Origin: Planctomycetota bacterium
Lineage (GTDB): Bacteria > Planctomycetota > Phycisphaerae > Sedimentisphaerales > Anaerobacaceae
Assembly: GCA_023481165.1 (NCBI GenBank)
Contig: JAMCWO010000051.1
Span: forward strand, 1-59,482
Direction of reading: 5' to 3'
DNA: 59,482 nucleotides
Part shown: positions 15,408 through 25,110 of the stretch, in pieces
Layout: each line of letters begins with the position of its first letter
Numbering within the stretch: the first letter of the stretch is position 1
The notes under the pieces: model-generated
What the model was told of the DNA's origin: nothing
Seen by the model: the letters and a program-made list of their open reading frames with translations, nothing else
Databases searched by the model: none
Position numbers and translations under genes: made by a program

Positions 15408-16742
15408 ATGTCCAATCTGAGCCTTCGCGTGGTCGACGTGGACAGACCGAACCTGTACCGCGAGACCTTTCCCTATACGGAGTTTCCCAAGGTCGTCTTC
15501 GACGGCCGGGCGGTGCCGCACGAGATTCCGCCGGATATCTGGGTCACGGATACGACGTTCCGCGATGGGCAGCAGGCCCGCCCGCCGTACACGCCGGAGC
15601 AGATTCTCCGCATCTACGACCTGCTGCACCAGATCGACGGCAACACGGGGCTGATCCGCCAGTGCGAGTTCTTCATCTACTCCGACAAGGACCGCCAGGC
15701 CGTCGAGCTGTGCCAGCAGCGTGGGTACCGGTATCCCGAAATCACCGGCTGGATCCGGGCGGTGGCCGCCGATTTCAAGCTCGTGGCCAAGATCGGGCTG
15801 CGGGAGACCGGGATTCTGACCTCGGCGAGCGACTACCACGTCTTCCTGAAGCTGGGCCGCACGCGAGGCCAGGCGCTGGCCGGTTATCTCGACATCATCA
15901 AGGCCGCCCTGGACACCGGGGTGCTGCCGCGGTGCCATTTCGAGGACATCACCCGGGCCGACTACGACGGCTTCATTCTGCCATTTGCCGGCGAGCTGCT
16001 GAAGATCTCGGAGCAGTACGGCCGGCCGGTGAAGATCCGGCTGTGCGACACGTTGGGTTTCGGCGTGCCCTGGCCGGAGGCGGCCCTGCCGCGCAGCGTG
16101 CCCAAGCTGATCCAGGGTCTGCGCCGGATCGGGGTGCCCGCGGCCCAGTTGGAATGGCACGGCCATAACGATTTCCACAAGGTCCTGGTCAACGCCACGA
16201 CCGCCTGGCTGTACGGCTGCAGCGCGGTCAACACCGCCATCTTCGGCAGCGGCGAGCGGACGGGCAATACGCCGCTGGAAGCCATGATCATCGAGCACGC
16301 CCAGCTCAAGGGCATGGTCCCCGGCGTCAACTACGCCGCCATTACCGAGCTGGCGGACTACGCTCACAAGGAACTGGGATTCGAGATCCCGCGGAACTAC
16401 CCGCTGGTCGGGAAGGACTTCAACGTGACGCGGGCCGGGATTCACGCGGATGGCCTGCTGAAGAACGAGGAGATTTACAACTGCTTCGACACCCAGCGGC
16501 TGCTCCATCGGCCCATCGGAGTCGCAATCGCGGACAAGACCGGGGCGGCCGGGATCAAGCATTGGGTCGAGACCCATTACGAGATTCAGATCCCCAAGCA
16601 CGATCCCCGTATCACCTGGATCAAGGACAAGATCGACGCGGAATACGCCGCCGACCGGATCTCCGTCATCTCCGATGAGGAAATGCACCAGTGGGTGCGC
16701 CAGGCGTTCAACAATCACGTGCCACCGGCCAGGAAGATATGA
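15408..16742 (+). CDS. DRE-TIM acyl-CoA condensing enzyme (isopropylmalate/homocitrate/Re-citrate synthase type)
   Basis: 444 residues. The HMGL-like barrel begins TDTTFRDGQQARPPY with Arg52-Asp53, the general-acid/metal pair of the DRE-TIM superfamily. Later metal-site histidines are in EWHGHNDFH (His251, His253), followed by NTAIFGSGERTGNTPLEA, the conserved Gly/Asn segment. It lacks the C-terminal regulatory domain of LeuA. The QQARPP variant and length recall the (Re)-citrate synthase and homocitrate-like groups of anaerobes, but alpha-isopropylmalate or methylmalate synthase remain possible. The ATG has GGAG nine bases upstream. A HAD hydrolase follows on the same strand after about 50 bases. 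Confidence 0.8.
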   Translation: MSNLSLRVVDVDRPNLYRETFPYTEFPKVVFDGRAVPHEIPPDIWVTDTTFRDGQQARPPYTPEQILRIYDLLHQIDGNTGLIRQCEFFIYSDKDRQAVELCQQRGYRYPEITGWIRAVAADFKLVAKIGLRETGILTSASDYHVFLKLGRTRGQALAGYLDIIKAALDTGVLPRCHFEDITRADYDGFILPFAGELLKISEQYGRPVKIRLCDTLGFGVPWPEAALPRSVPKLIQGLRRIGVPAAQLEWHGHNDFHKVLVNATTAWLYGCSAVNTAIFGSGERTGNTPLEAMIIEHAQLKGMVPGVNYAAITELADYAHKELGFEIPRNYPLVGKDFNVTRAGIHADGLLKNEEIYNCFDTQRLLHRPIGVAIADKTGAAGIKHWVETHYEIQIPKHDPRITWIKDKIDAEYAADRISVISDEEMHQWVRQAFNNHVPPARKI

Positions 16743-16744
16743 GA

Positions 16745-16835
16745 AGTTTGAGGGTTGACGTTTGATTTTTGGTGTTTGGAGAAGGGAACCGGCGTTGCCC
16801 GAATCAAAAATCGAACATCAAAAATCGGAAATTAT
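16745..16835. repeat. AT-rich inverted spacer repeat running into HAD gene start
   Basis: TTTGATTTTTGGTGTTTGG and the complementary-looking AATCAAAAATCGAACATC / CATCAAAAATCGG form an imperfect inverted repeat. It is of the same kind as the GATTGAT spacers elsewhere. Its right half supplies the first codons of the HAD protein. Confidence 0.5.
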
Positions 16836-17592
16836 CAACGCGGTGCTCTTCGACCTCGGCGATACCCTTCTGGAGTTCGGCGACTTCAGTACCACCAGGG
16901 CCTTTCTGGAAGGGGCGCGAACGACGTACGCCTTTCTGCGGGACCACAACCAGCCGGTCAGTTGCTTTGCGTGGTATTTTCTCCGCAACCTCGTGCGGCT
17001 GCGGACGCAGTACCTGATTGCCATTCTGACCCGCCGGGACTTTGATTCTCTTGAAGTGCTGAAAGAGGTGGGCGCCAAACTGGGCGTGAGGCTCTCCGCG
17101 GACCAGTGGACGGAGTTCGCCTGGCTGTGGTATGAGCCTTTGAGTCGTCGTGCCCGGATTGAAGAGGGCCTCCCGGAGAGCTTGGCCCGCCTGACGGACA
17201 TGGGCCTGAAACTCGGCATCGTATCAAACACCTTTGTGAACCGGGCCTCGCTGCAGCGGCAGTTGCAATTGCTGGGCCTGCTGGAGTTCTTTCCGGTGCA
17301 GCTTTACTCCTATGAGTTCCACGTCCGCAAGCCCAGCACGGAGATCTTCCGGATCGCGGCGGGCAGGATCGCGGAGCGGCCGGAGAATATCCTGTTCGTC
17401 GGAGACCGGATCGACAACGATATCCTGCCGGCCCTGGCCAGCGGGATGCGGGCCGTCTTGAAAGAGGCGTATACGAATCAGGGCAAGAGGGTCCCGCCGG
17501 CGGCCTTGCGGATCGGCCGGCTGGCGGAGTTGCCGGCCCTCATCGAGCAGATCAATGCCTCCGCCACCGAGGCCGCCTCGACGCAGTCATAA
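16795..17592 (+). CDS. HAD-superfamily hydrolase
   Basis: 265 residues, probably cytoplasmic. Motif [13 protein letters not shown] (near residue 17), holds the nucleophile Asp with the second Asp replaced by Gly. Motif II is LGIVSNT (Ser/Thr). Motif III Lys lies in [12 protein letters not shown], and motif IV is [13 protein letters not shown]. The FDLGDTL form is seen in some phosphatase-like HADs, and the substrate is unknown. The start is taken as the TTG at 16795 with GGAGAAGGG upstream; the first 12 or so residues ([12 protein letters not shown]) come from the spacer repeat, so the original start was probably different. Confidence 0.82.
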   Translation: MPESKIEHQKSEIINAVLFDLGDTLLEFGDFSTTRAFLEGARTTYAFLRDHNQPVSCFAWYFLRNLVRLRTQYLIAILTRRDFDSLEVLKEVGAKLGVRLSADQWTEFAWLWYEPLSRRARIEEGLPESLARLTDMGLKLGIVSNTFVNRASLQRQLQLLGLLEFFPVQLYSYEFHVRKPSTEIFRIAAGRIAERPENILFVGDRIDNDILPALASGMRAVLKEAYTNQGKRVPPAALRIGRLAELPALIEQINASATEAASTQS

Positions 17593-17660
17593 GATCCCTC
17601 CAAGTGCGGCCGGAACAGGGTGGCTGCGTCCCGCTCTCTGTGGTAGAAAGACGATTCTGA

Positions 17661-17721
17661 ACCACGGAGAGCACGGAGGACACGGAGCAAGAGAACCAGC
17701 GTGCTCGGTATGCTCCGTGGT
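17661..17721. repeat. CACGGAG repeat element at the hsdM breakpoint
   Basis: ACCACGGAGAGCACGGAGGA then CACGGAG forms a direct 8-9 base repeat, closed by the inverted CTCCGTGGT at 17713-17721. The terminal inverted repeat is ACCACGGAG (9 bases). Homology to hsdM begins within 20 bases of its right end, so the element marks a rearrangement point. Confidence 0.6.
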
Positions 17722-17735
17722 GAGTAATGAAAAAG

Positions 17736-18503
<768 letters not shown>

Positions 18504-18514
<11 letters not shown>

Positions 18515-19139
18515 GGCAGTGACCGGGCGCGTTCCTTCCGGATGGACAATCACAACGCTGGGACAGGTTGTGCGTCAAGGCGGAGGCCACATTCAGACCG
18601 GACCGTTTGGTAGCCAGCTTCATGCGTCTGACTACGTTGCCGCCGGTATCCCCGCGATAATGCCCGTGAACATCGGAGAAGACCAGATCAGGTCAGACGG
18701 AATCGCAAGAATCGCGGAAGCGGATGCACAGCGTCTGAGTCGTCATCGCGTTGTCTCAGGAGACATTATCTATAGCCGACGCGGAGACGTAGAACGTCGC
18801 GCTCTTGTGGGGCCTGAGGAAGAGGGGTGGCTGTGTGGGACAGGATGTCTGAAGATTCACCTTGGACATGGTAACGTGGAACCACGCTTTGCGTTCTACT
18901 ATCTTGGTCATCCCGCCGTTCGCGCGTGGATCGTCCGTCATGCGGTTGGGGCCACAATGCCTAACCTCAACACGGCCATCATGGAGGCTAGCGACCACGT
19001 TTGTGCAACAGTTCAGAAGGTGAAACACTCCGCGAGCCAAAAATTCTTTGTTCCTTACTGCACAAGGAGTTGCGCGATTCTTGCACGTCCCGCGCGCACA
19101 GAATTTCGGCACGATTCGTGCAACACGGCCCCAGGGTAG
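18504..19139 (+). pseudogene. hsdS: Type I restriction specificity subunit, truncated after first target-recognition domain
   Basis: The ATG at 18504 overlaps the hsdM stop by 11 bases, the standard hsdM-hsdS arrangement. VPSGWTITTLGQVVR, then GPFGSQLHASDYV and IPAIMPVNIGE are typical of an HsdS target-recognition domain. Homology stops near MPNLNTAIME (about residue 160), where a normal protein would enter the first conserved helix. The rest to 19139 is low-complexity readthrough. The second recognition domain is absent, and no hsdR is found nearby. The 3' breakpoint, around 18990, faces the CCAATTT repeat array. Confidence 0.8.
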
Positions 19140-20186
19140 AGGGACACTCTGCCCGCGGGAGGCCCTCGGGATTGATGATTTGTGATTGATGATTTGAAAG
19201 CGGAAGCAAGCGTCGTGAGGACGCGGGGCAGCGAGGCGGTGCTTCGATTGCGGATTGGAGACAACCATGCGGCCTGCTGTCTCGGCCTTGCGCGGGCCGA
19301 CCGTGCAAAACAAACCCAATTTCCGGGCGAAGCCCTGTGGGGCGAGACCCCAGGGGCGTGGGACGCAGGGCCATCGTGCGAAACAAACCCAATTCGGGGG
19401 AGTTGGCCAGCCGGACCCGAGGTGCCGTTGTACAAACAAAGCCAATTTCCGCCGGACCAAAAAGAAGAGCAAGTACTTTGCGGGAAAGGAGTTATGGTGA
19501 ATAGCACATTCGATAGGCTGCGGCAAAACAAAGCCAATTTGGGGAAGCACGCCCGGGATCCGGGGGCTGACTATGCGAAACAAAGCCAAACGTGGGCAAA
19601 CTGGAGTATCTGGGGGGCGCAAGGGGGAACCTATCGTGCAAGACAAAGCCAATTCTTCGATTGCGGATTTCGGATTGCGGATCGCGGATTGGGCACAGGC
19701 CTGCCGCCTCCGCCGGTTGTGCAAAACGAAGCCAATCTGGCCCGGCTTGGGCAGGTCCAGGTTCCAAGTGGACGAAAGATGCGAAACAAAGCCAAGAGGC
19801 GGTCGTCGGTAGCCAGTAGCCGGTAGGCAGTTGTACAAACAAACCCAATTTCCGGCGGAGCAAAAAGAAGGGCAAAGGCTTGGCGGAAAAGGAGTTATGG
19901 TGAGTTGTATACTCGACAGGCCTCGGAAAAACAAAGCCAATTCCGGCGATGTGGGATGTCCGTGCAAAACGAACCCAATTTGCGATCTTCAGGGTGAGCC
20001 GAGGGGCCCGGCACCCGCCGCCGTATACCAGCCAGACCCCACCGGCGGAGAAACCTGATTGACAGGGAGGGCCCGGCTCCTTACTATCGCAGCGCAGCGC
20101 GGTCCGGCGCAGGGCGCCCCACCCTTGACCGGGCGCGTCCGCGCGACGCGAAACGCACGACGCCAAACGTGTAAAGGAGAACAGGG
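19140..20186. repeat. CCAATTT repeat array 1 (plus-strand orientation), 11 units
   Basis: Eleven units of consensus TGCRAAACAAANCCAATTT have their CCAAT (or its variant) at 19316, 19389, 19442, 19534, 19586, 19649, 19732, 19792, 19845, 19937 and 19975. Intervals are 73, 53, 92, 52, 63, 83, 60, 53, 92 and 38 bases. A composite of three units with 53/92 spacing occurs twice; 19429-19543 and 19831-19946 match throughout, including AAAAAGAAG and AAGGAGTTATGGTGA. GCGGATT-type short repeats fill 19655-19693. The long open frames here shift between units, so the sequence is not protein-coding in my view. The trxA leader follows at about 20090-20186. Confidence 0.85.
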
Positions 20187-20528
20187 ATGGCAGCAAGCAA
20201 AACGCTTGAGGTGACGGACGATACGTTCGAGAGCGAAGTACTCAGATCGGAGACTCCCGTGCTGGTGGATTTCTGGGCCCCGTGGTGCGGCCCCTGCCGG
20301 CTGGCCGCCCCGGTCCTCGAAAAGATCGCCGACGAATACGAGGGGCGCCTGAAGATCCTCAAGATGAATGTGGACGAGAATCGCGAAGTCGCCAGCGGCT
20401 ACCGTATCATGAGCATCCCGACGATGCTCCTGTTCAAGAATGGCGAGCTGGTGGACCAGATCACCGGGGTAACGCCGAACTTCGAGAGCGATGTGAAGAG
20501 AAAAGTGGAGCCGCACCTCAACGGATGA
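20187..20528 (+). CDS. trxA: Thioredoxin
   Basis: 113 residues with the active-site WCGPC at 33-37 inside the VLVDFWAPWCGPC strand, cis-Pro in SIPTMLLFKNGE and the terminal helix. It reduces disulfides of cytoplasmic proteins and is recharged by the thioredoxin reductase encoded 110 bases downstream. AAAGGAGAACAGGG precedes the ATG. The start is secure because the length fits the family. The intergenic spacer to trxB carries 9-base GGACCNATA repeats. Confidence 0.96.
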   Translation: MAASKTLEVTDDTFESEVLRSETPVLVDFWAPWCGPCRLAAPVLEKIADEYEGRLKILKMNVDENREVASGYRIMSIPTMLLFKNGELVDQITGVTPNFESDVKRKVEPHLNG

Positions 20529-20533
20529 AGGAC

Positions 20534-20612
20534 ATGTGTCCTGTCTGTCCCATCGGTCCTATTCGTCCCATAGGACCCATAGGACAAATGGGACCAATAA
20601 GACCTATCGCAA
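20534..20612. repeat. GGACC(N)AT 9-base spacer repeat, copy 1
   Basis: About eight imperfect 9-base units of GGACCNATA or its complement fill the trxA-trxB spacer. Similar blocks occur at 31493-31535 and 33065-33108. The 9-base period gives Ile-Gly-Pro triplets in one frame. Confidence 0.65.
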
Positions 20613-20636
20613 CGCCGACGCCAAAGAAGCACGACT

Positions 20637-21635
20637 ATGCCTGATACTGTGTACGATGTGCTCATCGTGGGGGCCGGTCCCGCGGGTTTGGGGGCCGCAC
20701 TCTATACGGCCCGCGCCCGGTTCCGAACGCTCGTGCTCGAGCGCATGATCCCGGGCGGTCAGATTTACAACACCGACCGCATCGAGAATTACCCCGGGAT
20801 TCTGCGGATCGATGGACCGAGCCTGATCGAGCAGATGCAGAAGCAGGCCGAGTCCTTCGGGGCGGAGCTCAAGACCACCTGCGAAGTCGAGCGTCTGGAG
20901 AGACTCGACGAGGGGAGATTGGCCATCCACTGCGGTCCCCAGACCTTCGTCGCGCGGGCCGTGGTGCTGGCGATGGGCAGCCATTACCGCAAGCTGGGCG
21001 TCCCCGGCGAGAACGAGTTCCGCAACGCCGGCGCGGGGGTCAGCTACTGCGGCACCTGCGATGCCCCGTTCTTCCGGGACCGGGAAGTGGTCTCCGTCGG
21101 CGGCGGCAACACGGCGGTCGAGGAAACGCTGCATCTGCTCAAGTACGTCAAAAAGGCGACGCTCATCCACCGGCGCGACCAGTTCCGCGCCGACAAGGTT
21201 CTCGTGGAAGAGCTTCTGGCCAAGGCGGAGGAGCCCGGCTCGCATCTCGTCATCCGGTACGACACGATCGTCACGGCCATCCAGGGTCACGGCAAAGTCC
21301 AGTCCGTCCGGCTCAAGAATGTCAAGGCCGGCGCCGCGGAGGACTATCCCTGCGACGGCGTGTTCATCTTCGTCGGCATGATGCCCAACACGGGCTTTCT
21401 CAAGGGTACTCTGGGGTTGACCGATCAGGGCTTCATCGTGTGTGACTGTGCCTACCTGCGGACGCCGATCCCCGGCGTCTTTGCCGCGGGCGATTGCCGG
21501 ATCGGAGCGGCGATGCAACTCGCCACCGCCGTCGGCGACGGGGTCAACGCCGCCATGATGGTCAAGCAATACTTCCGCGACCCGGCCTGGTGGAACAAGC
21601 CGGTCAGTGACGTCTGCCAGCCCTTCGGCTGGTAG
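20637..21635 (+). CDS. trxB: Thioredoxin reductase (NADPH/FAD type)
   Basis: 332 residues. The FAD-binding [16 protein letters not shown] lies near residue 11, and the redox pair CGTC in [12 protein letters not shown] near 139. A second Rossmann [13 protein letters not shown] lies near 157, and the C-terminal PGVFAAGDC...QLATAVGDG closes the FAD site. The redox motif is CGTC rather than the usual CATC. It passes electrons from NADPH to thioredoxin. A hairpin (TTCCCGCTTGCGCGGGAA, 21653-21670) follows the stop, perhaps separating it from the phosphoesterase genes. Confidence 0.93.
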   Translation: MPDTVYDVLIVGAGPAGLGAALYTARARFRTLVLERMIPGGQIYNTDRIENYPGILRIDGPSLIEQMQKQAESFGAELKTTCEVERLERLDEGRLAIHCGPQTFVARAVVLAMGSHYRKLGVPGENEFRNAGAGVSYCGTCDAPFFRDREVVSVGGGNTAVEETLHLLKYVKKATLIHRRDQFRADKVLVEELLAKAEEPGSHLVIRYDTIVTAIQGHGKVQSVRLKNVKAGAAEDYPCDGVFIFVGMMPNTGFLKGTLGLTDQGFIVCDCAYLRTPIPGVFAAGDCRIGAAMQLATAVGDGVNAAMMVKQYFRDPAWWNKPVSDVCQPFGW

Positions 21636-21733
21636 AGCCCGGCGCTGTATGATTCCCGCTTGCGCGGGAACGACATGTTTACGATTTCTGATGTGTGATT
21701 GGAGAGACCCGTCTGCCGGGCAGGAGAATAACC

Positions 21734-22672
21734 ATGTCGCAAGGCGTCCAGTACGACGGCATCACCAGGCGGCGGTTTCTCACTGTCGCGGCGGCGGCGG
21801 TCGGCGGCGTCATCGCACTGACGCCGCGATGGAGTGCGGCACAGGATCAGAAGAAGGAAGATGCCACGCCGGAAGGATCGCGCTCGGCAAGCCAGCTCAC
21901 GCGCTGGGCCTTTCTGTCGGACACGCATATTGCCGGCGATCCCGAGGACAAGTACCGGGGCTTTTATCCTTACCGGAATCTGCAGAAGGCGTTCACCCAG
22001 ATCGCCTCGGACCTGCCGGAAGGCCTGGTCGTCACCGGCGACGTCGCCCGGCTGACGGGCCAGATGGAAGATTACGAGAATTTCCAGAAGCTGTTGCTGC
22101 CCGTCGTCGGGCGACGGCCGCTCTACGTGGCCCTCGGCAATCATGATGATCGCGACCATTTCCTGGATGTGTTCGAAAGCCCGGCGGGCCGGCGGCCGGC
22201 GGTCAAGGGCAAACACATCGTGACCGTGGACGCCGGTCCCGTCCGCTTCATCCTTCTCGATTCCCTCTTTGCCACGAATGTAACCATGGGACTGCTCGGC
22301 AAGGCGCAGCGCGCCTGGCTGCAACGCTATCTGCCGACCTGCGACGACAAGCCGGTGATCCTGTTCTTTCATCATTCGCTGCGCGACGAGGACGGCGACT
22401 TGCAGGATCTCCCGCGGCTGTTCGACATCATCAAGCCCGTCCCCAGGGTCAAAGCCATTGTCTACGGGCACTCACACGAATACGGATTCTCGGACTTCGA
22501 AGGCATCCACCTGATCAACCTGCCCGCCGTGGGGTTCAATTTCGGCGACGACCAGCCGATCGGCTGGGTCGAGGCACGCTTGGGATCCGAAGGCGGTGCG
22601 TTCGTCCTGCACGCCCTCGGCGGCAATCAGGACCAGGATGGACGCGCCAAAGAACTCCGCTGGCGGTCGTAG
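21734..22672 (+). CDS. Tat-exported calcineurin-like metallophosphoesterase, paralogue 1
   Basis: 312 residues. The Tat leader RRRFLTVAAAAVGG begins near residue 12. Dinuclear-metal motifs in order: SDTHIAGD (Asp63, His65), VVTGDVARL, ALGNHDDRD, FHHSLRD and YGHSHEYGFSD. It matches the secreted calcineurin-fold phosphodiesterases and phosphatases; the substrate is unknown. Three closely related genes follow in tandem, all with the GFYPYRNLQ segment after motif 1, so the array arose by local duplication. AGGAG lies eight bases before the ATG. This copy carries a DEDG insert in the FHHSLRD region. Confidence 0.9.
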   Translation: MSQGVQYDGITRRRFLTVAAAAVGGVIALTPRWSAAQDQKKEDATPEGSRSASQLTRWAFLSDTHIAGDPEDKYRGFYPYRNLQKAFTQIASDLPEGLVVTGDVARLTGQMEDYENFQKLLLPVVGRRPLYVALGNHDDRDHFLDVFESPAGRRPAVKGKHIVTVDAGPVRFILLDSLFATNVTMGLLGKAQRAWLQRYLPTCDDKPVILFFHHSLRDEDGDLQDLPRLFDIIKPVPRVKAIVYGHSHEYGFSDFEGIHLINLPAVGFNFGDDQPIGWVEARLGSEGGAFVLHALGGNQDQDGRAKELRWRS

Positions 22673-22800
22673 TTCACCCCGCGCAAAAAGAAAATATCAT
22701 TTCTGCTGACGTTCGCGCACGGCCCGCAAATGTTATTTATGTTTTAGCGGGAGACGTGTGTCCGCGCAGGGACCGTTCTCCCGGAAGAGGGTGAACCGGG

Positions 22801-23739
22801 GTGGAAGGACGCCGTTTTATATCCGATATTCCTCAGGCGGGGCTGAGCCGGCGGCAGCTTTTGCGGGGCGGTCTGGCCCTGGCGGCCTGGACGCTCGGGC
22901 CGCGGTGGACTCGGGCCGGGGAGCCGGCCGATGTCGCACCGCCCGAAATGCCGCCATCGTGCGATCCGGAGTGCACGCGCTGGGCGCTGCTGTCCGATAC
23001 CCACATCGCCGGCGATCCGGACAATCACTATCGCGGCTTCTATCCCTATCGGAACTTGCAGGAGGTGACGGCACAGATCGCCGCGGACCTGCCGGACGGA
23101 GTCGTTATCACCGGCGATCTGGCTCGTCTGCGCGGTCAGATCGACGCGTACGAGAACCTCAAGGCCCTGCTGGGCCCCATCGCGGAACAATGCCCGATTC
23201 ACCTCGGCTTGGGCAATCACGATGACCGTAACGATTTCTTCCGGGCGTTCGGCCCCGGCTACGATGACGATGGGGTTGTCGCCAACAAACATGTCGTGAC
23301 AACGGAGGCGGGCCCGGTCCGCCTGATCGTGCTCGACAGTCTTCTGAACGTCAATTGGATGACGGGCAAACTCGGCCCCCAGCAGCGCACCTGGCTGGAA
23401 ACCGCCCTGCAAAGCTGCGACGACCGGCCCACGATCCTGTTCCTGCACCACACGCTCAACGGCGAACTGCTGGACATGGGGCGGCTGTTCGAGATCATCA
23501 AGCCGGTCCCGAAGATCAAGGCGGTCGTGTACGGGCATTCTCACAAGTATAACTACTCCGAGGTCGCGGGCATTCACCTGATCAACCTGCCGGCGACCGG
23601 ATTCAACCTTGCCCGCCGCCAGCCCGTCGGCTGGGTGGAAGCCCGGCTGATGCAAGACGGCGGCGAATTCACCCTGCACGCGATCGGCGGCCATCGGGAA
23701 AACGATGGACGCACCCAAACGCTCACCTGGCGCTCCTGA
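22801..23739 (+). CDS. Tat-exported metallophosphoesterase, paralogue 2
   Basis: 312 residues starting at GTG 22801. The leader LSRRQLLRGGLALAA is twin-arginine. Motifs are SDTHIAGDPDNHYRGFYPYRN near residue 63, VITGDLARLRG, LGLGNHDDRNDFF, LFLHHTLNGELLDMGR and VYGHSHKYNYS. It is most like paralogue 3 in the C-terminal half (IRLINLPATGF...VGWVEARL). It follows paralogue 1 after 128 bases that include an A-rich stretch. No membrane anchor is visible after the leader. The GTG start is less certain than the others. Confidence 0.87.
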   Translation: MEGRRFISDIPQAGLSRRQLLRGGLALAAWTLGPRWTRAGEPADVAPPEMPPSCDPECTRWALLSDTHIAGDPDNHYRGFYPYRNLQEVTAQIAADLPDGVVITGDLARLRGQIDAYENLKALLGPIAEQCPIHLGLGNHDDRNDFFRAFGPGYDDDGVVANKHVVTTEAGPVRLIVLDSLLNVNWMTGKLGPQQRTWLETALQSCDDRPTILFLHHTLNGELLDMGRLFEIIKPVPKIKAVVYGHSHKYNYSEVAGIHLINLPATGFNLARRQPVGWVEARLMQDGGEFTLHAIGGHRENDGRTQTLTWRS

Positions 23740-23914
23740 GCACTCCGGTTCACGAAAATGCCCATTCTTGGCCGGCGGGCCGCACCCTATCATTTCGGAT
23801 AACAGCCGCACCGACGACAGCAAAACGTCGTACATATTTCGCCGGGCGGATTCGGGCCTCGGTCGTCGCGGTCCTCCGGCGCGAGGGGGGACAAAAGTAG
23901 AAGGAGGGCATGCT

Positions 23915-24826
23915 ATGTCCGGTACCCCTCGGCCTCCCTTGAGTCGGCGGCAGCTTCTGAAAGGCAGTCTGGCGCTGGCGGCCTGCGCGGGGAGGCTGCG
24001 ACCGGACTGGGCTTGGGCGGAAGACTCGCGCACGCGACCCGCCCCGGCCGGGGAGCCGGAGATCACGCGCTGGGCGCTGCTTTCCGACACGCACGTGGCC
24101 GCCGATCCGCAAGACCACTACCACGCCTTCTACCCGTACCGCAACCTGCAGGAGGTCATCGCCCAGATCGCCTGCGACCCGCCGGACGGGCTTGTTATTA
24201 CGGGCGACTTGGCGCGGCTCAAAGGCAAGAGGGAGGACTACCAGAATTTCCGAACGCTTCTGACGCCGATCGACCGGCGACCCATCTACCTGGGCTTGGG
24301 CAATCACGATGACCGCGACGGCTTCTTTCGGGTGTTCCCGGACAGGTGCGAGCATCCCGGAATCGTGAAGAACAAGCACATCACCTTGGCCCAGGCCGGC
24401 CCGGTCCGGATGATCGTCCTCGACACCCTGTTGAAAGTCAACGGGCTCTTGGGAAGGCTCGGCGACTCCCAACGTACCTGGCTGGAGACGGTCTTGCAGT
24501 CGTGCGATGACCGGCCCACGATCCTGTTCCTCCACCATGCACCCCACATGAATCTGCTCGACCGGCGGCGGTTGTTCGAAATCATCAAACCGCAGGGCAA
24601 GATCAAGGCTGTCGTGTCGGGTCATTCCCACCGGTACGAATACTCCGAAGTGGCCGGCATCCATCTCATCTCTCTGCCGTCGACGGGCTATACCATCTGG
24701 TCCGACGCGCCGGTCGGCTGGGTCGACGCGAAACTGACCGCCCGGGGCGGCGAATTCACCCTCCACGCCTTCGAGGGTGATTGCACGCTGGATGGACACA
24801 CCCACACGCTGCGCTGGCGGGCGTGA
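23915..24826 (+). CDS. Tat-exported metallophosphoesterase, paralogue 3
   Basis: 303 residues; AAGGAGG lies eight bases before the ATG. Leader LSRRQLLKGSLALAACAG. Motifs are SDTHVAADPQDHYHAFYPYRNLQ, VITGDLARLKGKREDYQ, LGLGNHDDRDGF, LFLHHAPHMNLLDRR and VSGHSHRYEYSE, where Tyr before GHSH is Ser. It ends in the common ...DGHTHTLRWRA tail. Its leader and ribosome-site region share ATGCTATGTCC with paralogue 4, a further sign of duplication that included the upstream sequence. Confidence 0.88.
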   Translation: MSGTPRPPLSRRQLLKGSLALAACAGRLRPDWAWAEDSRTRPAPAGEPEITRWALLSDTHVAADPQDHYHAFYPYRNLQEVIAQIACDPPDGLVITGDLARLKGKREDYQNFRTLLTPIDRRPIYLGLGNHDDRDGFFRVFPDRCEHPGIVKNKHITLAQAGPVRMIVLDTLLKVNGLLGRLGDSQRTWLETVLQSCDDRPTILFLHHAPHMNLLDRRRLFEIIKPQGKIKAVVSGHSHRYEYSEVAGIHLISLPSTGYTIWSDAPVGWVDAKLTARGGEFTLHAFEGDCTLDGHTHTLRWRA

Positions 24827-25110
24827 TCTGTCGCGGGCCAAAAAATTTCCGCAAAATTGGCCGTATTGCTGGACAGAAGCGCTGCAAAACGCCGACCATG
24901 CTGGTAGAAAGCCGGCGTGAAGGCCGGATGGGATGCCCCTGCGGACCTCGCGGGCCGGTGTCTTCCATCCTCGCTTGTGCCGTCGCGCCTTCACTTGGGG
25001 GTAGTCGTAAAAGGTCGCCTGACGTCCAGACGATTTCGCTGAGGGGCTTGCGTCACCAGGTGCCCTTGCCCTATTCTTAGTGGTACGTGAATTCAGAAAG
25101 GCAGCATGCT
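24827..25110. other. Intergenic spacer between phosphoesterase paralogues 3 and 4
   Basis: No gene is visible in these 284 bases. The sequence is GC-rich and carries no clear repeat or strong promoter; it ends with the ATGCTATGTCC leader shared with paralogue 3. Confidence 0.5.

Noticed and set aside
19182-19826. Open frame of 214 codons in array 1 as a gene
   Set aside because: Successive repeat units are read in different frames and no ribosome site is present; spacing of units is not a multiple of three.
19304-19981. CRISPR array
   Set aside because: Unit is degenerate, spacing varies from 38 to 92 bases, no cas genes are near, and spacer text itself repeats.
22744-24090. Minus-strand 448-codon frame opposite phosphoesterases 2 and 3
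   Set aside because: Shadow frame caused by high GC; the plus-strand genes keep all metal motifs.
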